5,140 bases of DNA, taken from the NCBI GenBank assembly GCA_903904765.1, contig CAIVEA010000641.1, positions 1-5,140 on the forward strand. Reading direction: 5' to 3'. Position numbers and translations under genes: made by a program. Positions 1 to 5,140 of the stretch are shown here, one piece after another. How positions within the stretch are numbered: position 1 is the stretch's first letter; every line of letters begins with the position of its first letter. The notes under the pieces are model-generated. The model was given only the letters and a program-made list of their open reading frames with translations. It was not told where the DNA came from and ran no database searches. This stretch comes from an uncultured Chloroflexota bacterium. Its GTDB lineage: Bacteria > Chloroflexota > Anaerolineae > Aggregatilineales > Phototrophicaceae.

Positions 1-540
1 GTCAAAGTTCATGCGGATGTAGGTATCCGCCCATGTCGCCACCACGCTGGCATCTTCTGAATGCAGGTGCTGTGCCACCTGCGGTTGTACCACCTCCACC
101 AGCATCAACAGCGTGAGCAGGTTCGCCGCATACGGGTGCAGCATCCCCGCTGCCTGATCTTCCAGAAAGGTGCGGAACAGGCGCTCCAAGCGTTCGGGAT
201 GCGGAACCGAAGCCACCTGCGGGATGAGCATCTGCGGCTCATGGGTTTCGCTCTCACCGGGTATCTCGAAGTGAATCCAGTAGAAGCGCAGGTCGGGCGG
301 CATGATCGTGCGGCTGCCGTGCTGCCGCCCCGGCCACAGGTGCAGCGTTTGCCCCGCCTTCAGATGGAAGGTCTGATCGTCCTCCCACAGTTCCAGTTCA
401 CCCTGCTTGACGAAGATCAACTCGTGCGAGGAAATGATACGGGTGGGGTGCTGTGCGTTCCCCCGCGAGATGAACAAACCCGCGTTTTGCGCTTTCACCG
501 CGCTCCGCATCTCCAGTTGCAACGAATGGAAAAGATTCAC
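1..540 (-). CDS. AraC-family transcriptional regulator, N-terminal sensor part (truncated by window edge)
   Basis: This reading frame has no stop over 180 codons and runs off the left edge, so its 3' end is missing. It starts with GTG at 540, six bases after a strong Shine-Dalgarno AGGGGG (minus strand, 552-547). The frame is open upstream only to a TAA at 645-643. Residues about 25-95 look like the cupin sensor domain of AraC regulators: an ELIFVKQGELEL strand pair (40-51), KAGQTLHLWPGRQH (61-74), then FYWIHFEIPG (86-95), the usual W-I-H-F strand. Helical residues 115-160 fit the linker and dimerisation region. The last visible residues (TWADTYIRMNFD, 169-180) resemble the first helix of the AraC helix-turn-helix domain, which would lie beyond the window. 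In this family the cupin usually binds a sugar and the C-terminal domain binds direct-repeat operators. Divergent placement next to a beta-L-arabinofuranosidase gene suggests it is the local regulator. The inducer is unknown. Confidence 0.9.
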   Translation of the reverse strand, partial: MNLFHSLQLEMRSAVKAQNAGLFISRGNAQHPTRIISSHELIFVKQGELELWEDDQTFHLKAGQTLHLWPGRQHGSRTIMPPDLRFYWIHFEIPGESETHEPQMLIPQVASVPHPERLERLFRTFLEDQAAGMLHPYAANLLTLLMLVEVVQPQVAQHLHSEDASVVATWADTYIRMNFD

Positions 541-604
541 GGCTTTCCCCCTGAATTTCGGCTGTTCCTGCACTGCGCCCAAAGTGATGAACAGTGGATG
601 CAGA

Positions 605-610
605 ACTATA
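605..610 (-). promoter_or_regulatory. Probable -10 box of the araC-type gene
   Basis: On the minus strand this reads TATAGT, five of six to the sigma70 -10 consensus, placing the transcript start about 58 bases before the GTG at 540. The best -35 candidate is weak (TTCCGA with an 18-base spacer). The box overlaps the right-hand part of an inverted repeat, which could allow autoregulation. The same nine bases, CGGTATAGT, occur at the promoter of the arabinanase gene (3810-3818). Confidence 0.4.
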
Positions 611-624
611 CCGCAAATGGTATA
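607..624. promoter_or_regulatory. Inverted repeat TATACC-N6-GGTATA in the divergent control region
   Basis: Two perfect 6-base arms (607-612 and 619-624) are separated by GCAAAT. The dyad covers the likely -10 box of the regulator gene on the minus strand. On the plus strand it also contains TATAAA (621-626), a possible -10 without a convincing -35. It could be a dimer-binding operator, or just the result of two opposed AT-rich -10 elements. Confidence 0.35.
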
Positions 625-646
625 AAAGTCGGAATCGTCCGGTTAT

Positions 647-676
647 TGCAGGGATTTGGGTGCTGTGCAGGGATTT
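647..676 (+). promoter_or_regulatory. Tandem direct repeat TGCAGGGATTT, candidate AraC-type operator
   Basis: Two perfect 11-base copies lie at 647-657 and 666-676, a 19-base centre-to-centre spacing, close to two helical turns. AraC-family proteins typically bind direct repeats about 21 bases apart next to the -35 region of the gene they activate. A weak -10 candidate, TACAGT (686-691), follows the second copy by 9 bases and no consensus -35 is present, as expected for an activator-dependent promoter. A 9/11 match (TGCAGGTATTC, 3833-3843) lies upstream of the arabinanase gene. The repeat is seen directly; its role is inferred. Confidence 0.5.
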
Positions 677-728
677 CAGCCGCGCTACAGTAAGGAAGAA
701 AATCAGTGTGTGAATAATCATTTTTCGT

Positions 729-735
729 GGAAAGG
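729..735 (+). promoter_or_regulatory. Shine-Dalgarno GGAAAGG fixing the GH127 start
   Basis: GGAAAGG lies seven bases before the GTG at 743. The frame is open upstream to earlier possible starts (GTG at 710, TTG at 656). The former has AAGGAAG 11 bases before it, and the latter would place the operator-like repeat inside the coding sequence. Family N-termini begin only a little before the residues aligned here, which also favours 743. Confidence 0.7.
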
Positions 736-742
736 CTATAAA

Positions 743-2689
743 GTGAGCGATTCCATTCAACCTCTCCGTTCGATACAGAGCAATCAGGTCGTCCTCAATG
801 GCGGCTACTGGGGCGAACGTCAAGAAACCAACCGCACACAGACCATTCCGGCGGTCTATCATCAGTTGGACATCACAGGCCGCGCCGATGCGTGGCATTC
901 AGAGGGCGAAAGCGATGTGCGCCACGATCACCGCATCGTCCACAAATTCTGGGATTCCGATCTGGGCAAGTGGCTGGAAGCGGTGGGCTACAGCCTGCTC
1001 AACCATCCCGACCCCGAACTGGAAGCACTGGCGGATGGCGTGATCGCCCGCATTCAGGCCGGACAGTTGGACGACGGCTACCTGAACAGCTATTTCACGG
1101 TGATCGAACCCGATCAGAAGTGGCGTAACCTGCGCGACTGGCACGAACTGTACGATGCCGGTCATCTGATCGAAAGCGCCACCGCCTACTATCAGGGCAC
1201 GAAGAAGCGTGTGCTGCTGGATACGTTGGCGCGTTATGCCGATCATATTGATGCACGGTTCGGGCCGGGCGAACATCAGCGGCATGGCTACTGCGGCCAC
1301 CCCGAAGCGGAACTGGGCTTGGTCAAGCTGTTCCGTGCAACGGGCGAACGCCGTTACCTGAATCTGGCAAAGTATTTTGTGGACGAACGCGGTCAAGAAC
1401 CGAACTTCTTCGACATCGAAGCGGCGGAACGCGGCGAAGACCCGAAAAAATTCTGGGCGACCAGCTACCGCTACTGTCAGGCGCATCAGCCGCTGCGCGA
1501 ACAGAAAACCGCCACCGGCCACTCGGTACGCGCCGCCTATCTGTACGCGGGCGCAGCGGACATCGCCGCTGAAACGGGCGATAGCACCCTGCTGGATGCC
1601 TGCCGCGTGATCTGGGATGACCTGACCAGCAAGCAGATGTACATCACGGGCGGGCTGGGGCCGGCGCATGCCAACGAAGGCTTCACCTTCGGCTATGACC
1701 TGCCCAACGAAAGCGCTTATGCCGAAACCTGCGCCGCGATTGCGCTGGTGTTCTGGGCCAAAAGCATGTTCGATATTGACCCGGACAGCCGCTACACCGA
1801 TGTCATGGAACGGGCGCTGTACAACGGCACGATGGCCGGCGTCTCCTACGAAGGTCGGCATTTCTTCTACGCCAACCCGCTGGCCTCGTACCCGTATGTG
1901 AACCCCCATGCTCACTTCAGCGGAATCAACACCGCCAAGCACTACCGGCGCGAGGAGTGGTTCGAGTGTCCGTGCTGCCCGCCCAATCTGGCGCGTGTGG
2001 TCGCCAACGTTGGTTCGTATTTCCTGTCGCACAATGAGGACACGGTGTACGTCCATCTGTACGGGCAGGGGACAATGAGCGCCCCGCTGGCGGCTGGAAC
2101 CGTCAAAATCGAGCAGCAGACTCACTATCCTTGGGATGGTGATGTGCAGATGACGCTGCAACTGAACGAATCGCAATCCTTCCGGTTGGCGCTGCGTATC
2201 CCCGATTGGTGCTCCAACTTCAGCATCCGCGTGAATAGCAAAACGGCTGATGCCAACGTCAAGCGCGGCTATGCCCTGCTGGATCGCCAGTGGAACAACG
2301 GCGACATGGTGGAACTGAACCTGTCCATGCCCGTTGAGCGCATTGTGTCGCACCCCAATGTGCGCCACAATGCGGGTTGCGTGGCACTTCAGCGCGGGCC
2401 GATTGTGTACGCGCTGGAAGAAGCCGACAACGGCGGCAACCTCGCTAACCTGATTATCCCGCGTGGATCGCGATTGGGATCGAGCATAGACAAAAATCTG
2501 TTCAGCGGTGTGGGTGTGGTGACGGGCGAGGCTATCCATGCCGAGCCGACCGAGTGGTACGGCGGGCTGTATCAGCCGCAGCGCGTCCTACAATACGATA
2601 GTAATCCGGTTGCCTTCAAGGCCATTCCCTACAGCCTGTGGGCGAACCGTCAACCCGGTGAGATGCGCGTCTGGCTGCGCGATCAGTAG
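743..2689 (+). CDS. GH127 beta-L-arabinofuranosidase (DUF1680 family), cytoplasmic
   Basis: The 648-residue product matches the glycoside hydrolase family 127 enzyme HypBA1 of Bifidobacterium longum along its length (from memory). HypBA1 is a retaining, zinc-dependent enzyme that removes non-reducing terminal beta-L-arabinofuranose. All key residues are present: acid/base Glu312 in NEGF, zinc ligands Glu328 and Cys330 in YAETC, and the CPCCPPN motif with nucleophile Cys411 and ligand Cys412, equivalent to HypBA1 Glu322, Glu338, Cys340, Cys417 and Cys418. Active-site histidines His134 (HELY), His186 (GHPE) and His260 (TGHSV) are also kept. Residues about 15-415 would form the (alpha/alpha)6 barrel, and the rest beta-sandwich domains ending in the family-typical YSLWANRQPGEMRVW. 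No signal peptide or membrane segment is visible, so it should act in the cytosol on imported oligosaccharides. It is the first gene of an operon with the reductase. The exact linkage cleaved cannot be read from sequence; other family members act on different plant glycans. Confidence 0.95.
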   Translation: MSDSIQPLRSIQSNQVVLNGGYWGERQETNRTQTIPAVYHQLDITGRADAWHSEGESDVRHDHRIVHKFWDSDLGKWLEAVGYSLLNHPDPELEALADGVIARIQAGQLDDGYLNSYFTVIEPDQKWRNLRDWHELYDAGHLIESATAYYQGTKKRVLLDTLARYADHIDARFGPGEHQRHGYCGHPEAELGLVKLFRATGERRYLNLAKYFVDERGQEPNFFDIEAAERGEDPKKFWATSYRYCQAHQPLREQKTATGHSVRAAYLYAGAADIAAETGDSTLLDACRVIWDDLTSKQMYITGGLGPAHANEGFTFGYDLPNESAYAETCAAIALVFWAKSMFDIDPDSRYTDVMERALYNGTMAGVSYEGRHFFYANPLASYPYVNPHAHFSGINTAKHYRREEWFECPCCPPNLARVVANVGSYFLSHNEDTVYVHLYGQGTMSAPLAAGTVKIEQQTHYPWDGDVQMTLQLNESQSFRLALRIPDWCSNFSIRVNSKTADANVKRGYALLDRQWNNGDMVELNLSMPVERIVSHPNVRHNAGCVALQRGPIVYALEEADNGGNLANLIIPRGSRLGSSIDKNLFSGVGVVTGEAIHAEPTEWYGGLYQPQRVLQYDSNPVAFKAIPYSLWANRQPGEMRVWLRDQ

Positions 2690-2708
2690 CGCCGGAAAGG
2701 AATTGAGG

Positions 2709-3647
2709 ATGCAAACCCGTAAGCTAGGGCTGACAGATGTGCAGGTGAGCGCCCTGTGTCTGGGCGCGATGTACTTTGGCAGCCGCAATAGTCAAGCCGA
2801 CTCAGAGCGCCTGCTGGATGCCTATGTAGACGCGGGCGGCAGTTTCATAGACACCGCCAACATCTATGCGTGGTGGGTGGACGGTTTTCACGGCGGCGAA
2901 AGCGAAACCCTGATGGGCGAATGGATGCGGCAACGCAACAACCGTTCGCGGCTATTCATCGCCTCCAAAGTGGGCTTCGGCTACGATGATGTGCCGCGCA
3001 CTCTCAACGCCCGCTGGATCGAGGAGGAGTGCAACAAGAGCCTCAAGCGCATGGGCATCGAAACCATTGACCTGTACTATGCCCATGTGGATGACCGCCA
3101 TACGCCGCTGGAAGAAACCCTCGAAGCCTTCGATAAGCTGGTGAAGGTCGGCAAGGTGCGCTATGTGGGTGCGAGCAACTATCTGGCGTGGCGGCTGGAA
3201 CAGGCCAAATGGGTGAGCCAGACCAACCACTGGGCGCAGTTCACCTGCATCCAGCAGCACTACACCTATCTGCCGCTGCGCCCCGGCACCAGCACCGACC
3301 CGCAGGTGTTCGCCAACGAGGATTTGCTGGATTACTGCCGCAGCACCGGCATGACGTTGCTGGCCTATTCGGCGCTGCAAAGCGGCGCGTACACCCGCCC
3401 GGAACGTAGCCTGCCCGGACGGCTGGTGAGCGCCGACAACGATAAGCGGCTGACCGCGCTGCGGGCGGTGGCACAGGAAGCGGGTGTGACGGTCAATCAG
3501 GTGATTTTGCGCTGGATGATTCAGCGCGACATCATCCCGCTGATCGCCGCCAGCACACAGGAACAGATGACCGAAAATATCGGGGCGCTGAACTTCCAGT
3601 TGAGCGCCGCGCAGATGCAGCGCCTGAACGAGGCCGGAACGGACTAA
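2709..3647 (+). CDS. Aldo/keto reductase
   Basis: This 312-residue protein has the size and motifs of the aldo/keto reductase superfamily, cytosolic TIM-barrel enzymes that reduce carbonyls with NAD(P)H. It opens with the typical RKLGLTDVQVSALCLGAM beta-hairpin. The catalytic tetrad is intact: Asp48 and Tyr53 (FIDTANIYA), Lys87 (ASKVGFG) and His126 (YYAHVDD). VGASNY (153-158) and a C-terminal LIAASTQEQMTEN segment (278-290) fit the substrate and cofactor sites. Tyr53 is followed by WWVDGFHGGESE, a longer loop than the usual YGxGxSE. The ATG at 2709 is preceded at seven bases by GGAAAGGA (2694-2701); the frame is open further upstream, but that part lies within the GH127 gene. Only 19 bp separate the two genes, so they are likely co-transcribed. 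A role in reducing L-arabinose or a related sugar fits the context, but substrate specificity cannot be inferred; some family members act as dehydrogenases. Confidence 0.9.
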   Translation: MQTRKLGLTDVQVSALCLGAMYFGSRNSQADSERLLDAYVDAGGSFIDTANIYAWWVDGFHGGESETLMGEWMRQRNNRSRLFIASKVGFGYDDVPRTLNARWIEEECNKSLKRMGIETIDLYYAHVDDRHTPLEETLEAFDKLVKVGKVRYVGASNYLAWRLEQAKWVSQTNHWAQFTCIQQHYTYLPLRPGTSTDPQVFANEDLLDYCRSTGMTLLAYSALQSGAYTRPERSLPGRLVSADNDKRLTALRAVAQEAGVTVNQVILRWMIQRDIIPLIAASTQEQMTENIGALNFQLSAAQMQRLNEAGTD

Positions 3648-3717
3648 GCCAGCCCACAGGCCATACCCCTTATGAGATGAATGGATAGGCTCTCCGCCTG
3701 TCTCGGCATCATCGGAC

Positions 3718-3758
3718 GATTCCAGCAGAGCGCAGTCGCCGTGCGCTCTGCTGAAATC
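3718..3758 (+). terminator. Strong hairpin, probable transcription terminator after the reductase gene
   Basis: CAGCAGAGCGCA (3723-3734) and TGCGCTCTGCTG (3742-3753) form a perfect 12-base-pair stem with a 7-base loop. After one mismatch (C3722/A3754), four more pairs extend it (GATT 3718-3721 with AATC 3755-3758). It lies 70 bases after the reductase stop and before the next promoter, as expected for an operon end. Only a short T run (ACTGTTTACC) follows, so it is not a classical intrinsic terminator. It could instead stabilise the 3' end of the mRNA. Confidence 0.55.
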
Positions 3759-3789
3759 ACTGTTTACCCCGCGTAACCTAGCCCAATAT

Positions 3790-3818
3790 TTGGTAATTCA
3801 CCCAGCAATCGGTATAGT
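3790..3818 (+). promoter_or_regulatory. Sigma70-like promoter of the GH43 gene (TTGGTA-N17-TATAGT)
   Basis: The -35 TTGGTA (3790-3795, four of six to consensus) and -10 TATAGT (3813-3818, five of six) are separated by the optimal 17 bases. Transcription would begin near 3825, about 50 bases before the ATG at 3874. The -35 overlaps a short dyad, CCAA-TAT-TTGG (3783-3793). The -10 context CGGTATAGT is identical to that of the araC-type gene's probable promoter. This unit therefore seems to have its own promoter rather than depend on read-through. Confidence 0.55.
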
Positions 3819-3820
3819 CT

Positions 3821-3843
3821 TATGCATTCGTATGCAGGTATTC
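3821..3843 (+). promoter_or_regulatory. Operator-like repeats between promoter and GH43 start
   Basis: TATGCA occurs twice exactly ten bases apart (3821-3826 and 3831-3836), one helical turn. The same stretch contains the dyad TGCAT-N4-ATGCA (3823-3836). TGCAGGTATTC (3833-3843) matches 9 of 11 bases of the direct repeat in front of the GH127 gene. The site covers the predicted transcription start, a position usual for repression. It could serve activation if the real promoter is elsewhere. Confidence 0.4.
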
Positions 3844-3873
3844 GATTACTTTTTGAGATGAAAGTATTCAACA

Positions 3874-4902
3874 ATGAGCCACTTTGTATCCCGCCGTCAG
3901 TTTTTGCGTTCCGGCTTGATTCTGGGCGCTGCCGCCAGCGTGGGGATTCCCGGTATGGCTAGGCTGCAAGACGCGACCCCGACGAGTTCCAGCCTCGAGT
4001 TGACGGGCGCGATTCGTCCGGTACACGATCCGGTGATTATCAAAGCGCCGGATGCCTACTATCTGTTCTGCACTGGACGCGGCATCCTCATGCGGAAATC
4101 GGTTGATCTCATCAACTGGGAGATCGGCTTTCCGCCCAGCGTGTTCGGGCAGCCGCCAGCATGGGCGCGGGAAAAAATCCCCAACCAGAACGACATCTGG
4201 GCACCAGACATTTCGTACTTCAATGACCGCTATCACCTGTACTACGCCGTGTCCACCTTCGGCAGCAACAAGTCGGTGATCGGGCTGGCGACCAACACCA
4301 CGCTGAATCCCAAAGACGACGGCTACAAATGGGTGGATGAGGGGCTGGTGGTCGAGTCGACGGGCGCGGAGGATTACAACTGCATTGACCCGAACCTCAT
4401 CCTAGATACCGACGGTGTGCCATGGCTGGCCTTCGGTAGCTTCTGGTCGGGTATCAAGATGCGCCGCCTTGATTACGCCACCGGCAAACCCTCCGAAGAA
4501 GACACCACCCTGTACCCATTGGCGCGGCGTTTCTTGAACTACGGTTCGGTGGAAGCCCCGTTTATCATTCACCGCGAGGGGTTCTACTACCTGTTCGTAT
4601 CGTTCGATTTCTGCTGTCAGGGTGTGGATAGCACCTATCACGTTATGGTCGGGCGCAGCGAGTCCGTCACCGGGCCGTATGTGGACAAGACCGGACGCGA
4701 TATGATGCGCGGCGGCGGCAAGCCTGTGACTGCCCCCACCGAACGCTGGCGCGGCCCCGGTCACAATGCCATCCTGCGCGACGGCGATGTGGATTACATC
4801 ATCTACCACGCTTACGATGCCGAACGGCAGGGCGCGCCCACGCTGCGGATGGATCGCCTGTCGTGGGATGACGAGGGCTGGCCGTTCATCAGCACGGAAT
4901 AA
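3874..4902 (+). CDS. Tat-exported endo-1,5-alpha-L-arabinanase, GH43 family
   Basis: The 342-residue product has a twin-arginine signal: SRRQFLRSG (6-14), a hydrophobic stretch LILGAAASVGIPGMA (15-29) and a probable cut after Ala29. There is no lipobox cysteine, so it should be released folded outside the membrane. The rest is a five-bladed beta-propeller of GH43, most like endo-alpha-1,5-L-arabinanases. The three acidic catalytic residues are visible: general base Asp52 (VHDPVI), pKa-modulating Asp172 (CIDPNL) and general acid Glu227 (VEAPFI). Further family marks are His297 (GHNAI, a calcium-site position), DIWAPDISYF, FGSFWSGI and FDFCCQGVDSTYHV. The spacing Asp-120-Asp-55-Glu-70-His agrees with Cellvibrio Arb43A as I recall it. 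It has a catalytic domain only, with no carbohydrate-binding module. The ATG has only weak Shine-Dalgarno support (GAGATGAAAG, ending ten bases upstream), but the Tat motif fixes it. It begins a separate unit from the GH127 operon. An exo-acting or arabinofuranosidase variant cannot be excluded. Confidence 0.93.
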   Translation: MSHFVSRRQFLRSGLILGAAASVGIPGMARLQDATPTSSSLELTGAIRPVHDPVIIKAPDAYYLFCTGRGILMRKSVDLINWEIGFPPSVFGQPPAWAREKIPNQNDIWAPDISYFNDRYHLYYAVSTFGSNKSVIGLATNTTLNPKDDGYKWVDEGLVVESTGAEDYNCIDPNLILDTDGVPWLAFGSFWSGIKMRRLDYATGKPSEEDTTLYPLARRFLNYGSVEAPFIIHREGFYYLFVSFDFCCQGVDSTYHVMVGRSESVTGPYVDKTGRDMMRGGGKPVTAPTERWRGPGHNAILRDGDVDYIIYHAYDAERQGAPTLRMDRLSWDDEGWPFISTE

Positions 4903-4929
4903 CCTGCGCCCACATTCTCGGCTAAAGAA

Positions 4930-4956
4930 CCTCACCCCTCTAATGGGTCGGGGGAA
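4930..4956. repeat. Intergenic repeat, copy 1 (contains TAATGGGTCGGGGGAA)
   Basis: The 16 bases at 4941-4956 recur exactly at 5121-5136. Both are preceded by CCTCAyCCC, here with two extra bases before TAAT. This copy supplies the left arm of the long hairpin that follows. The bases 4903-5140 hold no convincing gene, so this is non-coding repeat sequence. Confidence 0.7.
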
Positions 4957-4990
4957 CGCCTGCGGCACGCAAGCGTAAATTCCTCCGACC
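4946..4990. repeat. Long imperfect hairpin A
   Basis: GGTCGGGGGAA (4946-4956) pairs with TTCCTCCGACC (4980-4990) over 11 positions, one of them a G-T wobble. The enclosed segment folds again: CGC/GCG (4957-4959 with 4973-4975), one mismatch, then TGCG/CGCA (4961-4964 with 4968-4971) around a 3-base loop. TAAA (4976-4979) is bulged on one side. This is far more pairing than expected by chance, and points to a structured RNA or a palindromic mobile repeat of REP type. No U-tract follows, so a simple terminator is unlikely. Confidence 0.6.
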
Positions 4991-4993
4991 AAT

Positions 4994-5034
4994 CACCCTC
5001 TCCAACACGCGGAGTACCGCTTTGGAGAAGGGTG
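4994..5034. repeat. Long imperfect hairpin B
   Basis: CACCCTCTCCAA (4994-5005) pairs with TTGGAGAAGGGTG (5022-5034) with one bulged A. The top is closed by GCGG/CCGC (5009-5012 with 5017-5020) around AGTA. It begins four bases after hairpin A ends, so the two form a tandem pair, a layout seen in REP-like elements and small MITEs. Confidence 0.6.
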
Positions 5035-5052
5035 AAGAGTCTGCTGTTTGTT

Positions 5053-5081
5053 CCCCCTCGCTGTTACTACGGCTGAGGGGG
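5053..5081. repeat. Hairpin C with a T-tract downstream
   Basis: CCCCCTC (5053-5059) pairs with GAGGGGG (5075-5081) around a 15-base loop that can form one or two more pairs. A run of six T lies 14 bases further on (5096-5101). That gap is too long for a classical intrinsic terminator, so the hairpin is listed as part of the repeat cluster, but it could end the arabinanase transcript. Confidence 0.45.
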
Positions 5082-5111
5082 CTTTCAAGGGTAGGTTTTT
5101 TGCGGGATAAC

Positions 5112-5136
5112 CCTCATCCCTAATGGGTCGGGGGAA
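5112..5136. repeat. Intergenic repeat, copy 2 (contains TAATGGGTCGGGGGAA)
   Basis: This second copy has the exact 16-base core at 5121-5136, preceded by CCTCATCCC. It lies 180 bases after copy 1 in the same orientation. The bases after the core (tata) differ from copy 1 (cgcc). The window ends four bases later, so it is unknown whether another hairpin pair follows. Confidence 0.65.
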
Positions 5137-5140
5137 TATA

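Noticed and set aside
61..693. Plus-strand reading frame of 210 codons
   Set aside because: It is antisense to the araC-type gene, whose minus-strand translation gives clear cupin motifs. The plus-strand product is Gln/Arg/Leu-rich without a domain and would cover the divergent control region.
656..742. 29-residue N-terminal extension of GH127 from a TTG start
   Set aside because: The extension has no family resemblance and overlaps the tandem repeat. The GTG at 743 has a much better ribosome binding site.
899..2539. Long minus-strand reading frame of 546 codons
   Set aside because: It lies wholly antisense to the well-supported GH127 gene, has low-complexity His/Val/Gln/Arg-rich composition and no recognisable motif. 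It is a codon-bias shadow in GC-rich sequence.
2538..2708. 57-residue N-terminal extension of the aldo/keto reductase
   Set aside because: It overlaps the 3' end of the GH127 gene in another frame, with Arg/Ser/Pro-rich shadow composition. The ATG at 2709 has a good ribosome binding site and a family-typical N-terminus.
3648..3717. Small gene or RNA between the reductase and the hairpin
   Set aside because: No open frame with a ribosome binding site and no tRNA-like fold is seen, only a short untranslated tail.
4402..4992. Minus-strand reading frame of 196 codons, and the minus-strand frame at 3868-4236
   Set aside because: Both are antisense to the GH43 gene, which carries all its catalytic motifs. 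They show no domain, and the first runs into the repeat cluster.
5053..5101. Classical intrinsic terminator for the arabinanase gene
   Set aside because: The hairpin is good, but the T-tract begins 14 bases after the stem rather than directly after it. It was recorded as part of the hairpin cluster instead.
4941..5136. CRISPR array
   Set aside because: There are only two copies of a 16-base core, 180 bases apart, with structured rather than unique intervening sequence. No regular repeat-spacer pattern and no cas gene are seen.

Overview
The window is a compact arabinan / L-arabinose-saccharide utilisation locus from a bacterium. It holds four protein-coding genes in three transcription units. 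GC content is moderately high by eye. The organism cannot be fixed from the sequence. GTG starts with strong Shine-Dalgarno sequences, a Tat-exported glycosidase, and an intergenic tail of pyrimidine-rich 'ctcaccc...gggtcggggg' hairpin repeats together recall free-living environmental bacteria such as Chloroflexota. That is an impression only.

Layout. (1) Positions 1-540, minus strand: the N-terminal 180 residues of an AraC-family transcription regulator, with a complete cupin-type sensor domain. The gene runs off the left edge just as its helix-turn-helix domain begins. (2) Positions 541-742: a 202-bp divergent control region. It has an inverted repeat over the regulator's probable -10 box and a perfect 11-bp direct repeat (TGCAGGGATTT) on the glycosidase side. 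(3) Positions 743-2689, plus strand: a GH127 beta-L-arabinofuranosidase with all recognised catalytic and zinc-binding residues. (4) Positions 2709-3647: an aldo/keto reductase with an intact catalytic tetrad, 19 bp downstream and surely co-transcribed. (5) Positions 3648-3873: an intergenic region with a strong hairpin (3718-3758) that probably ends the first operon, then a sigma70-like promoter and operator-like repeats. (6) Positions 3874-4902: a GH43 endo-1,5-alpha-L-arabinanase with a twin-arginine signal peptide. (7) Positions 4903-5140: no gene, but a dense set of hairpins and a repeated 16-bp motif, like a dispersed intergenic repeat.

How the genes may work together (inference). The exported arabinanase would cut alpha-1,5-arabinan outside the membrane. 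Oligosaccharides would enter by a transporter not present in this window. The cytoplasmic GH127 enzyme would release terminal beta-L-arabinofuranose. The reductase might act on a released sugar or derived carbonyl compound. The AraC-type protein would sense a sugar and control the locus. A near-copy of the TGCAGGGATTT motif (TGCAGGTATTC, 9 of 11 bases) just upstream of the arabinanase gene suggests that both plus-strand units answer to the same regulator.
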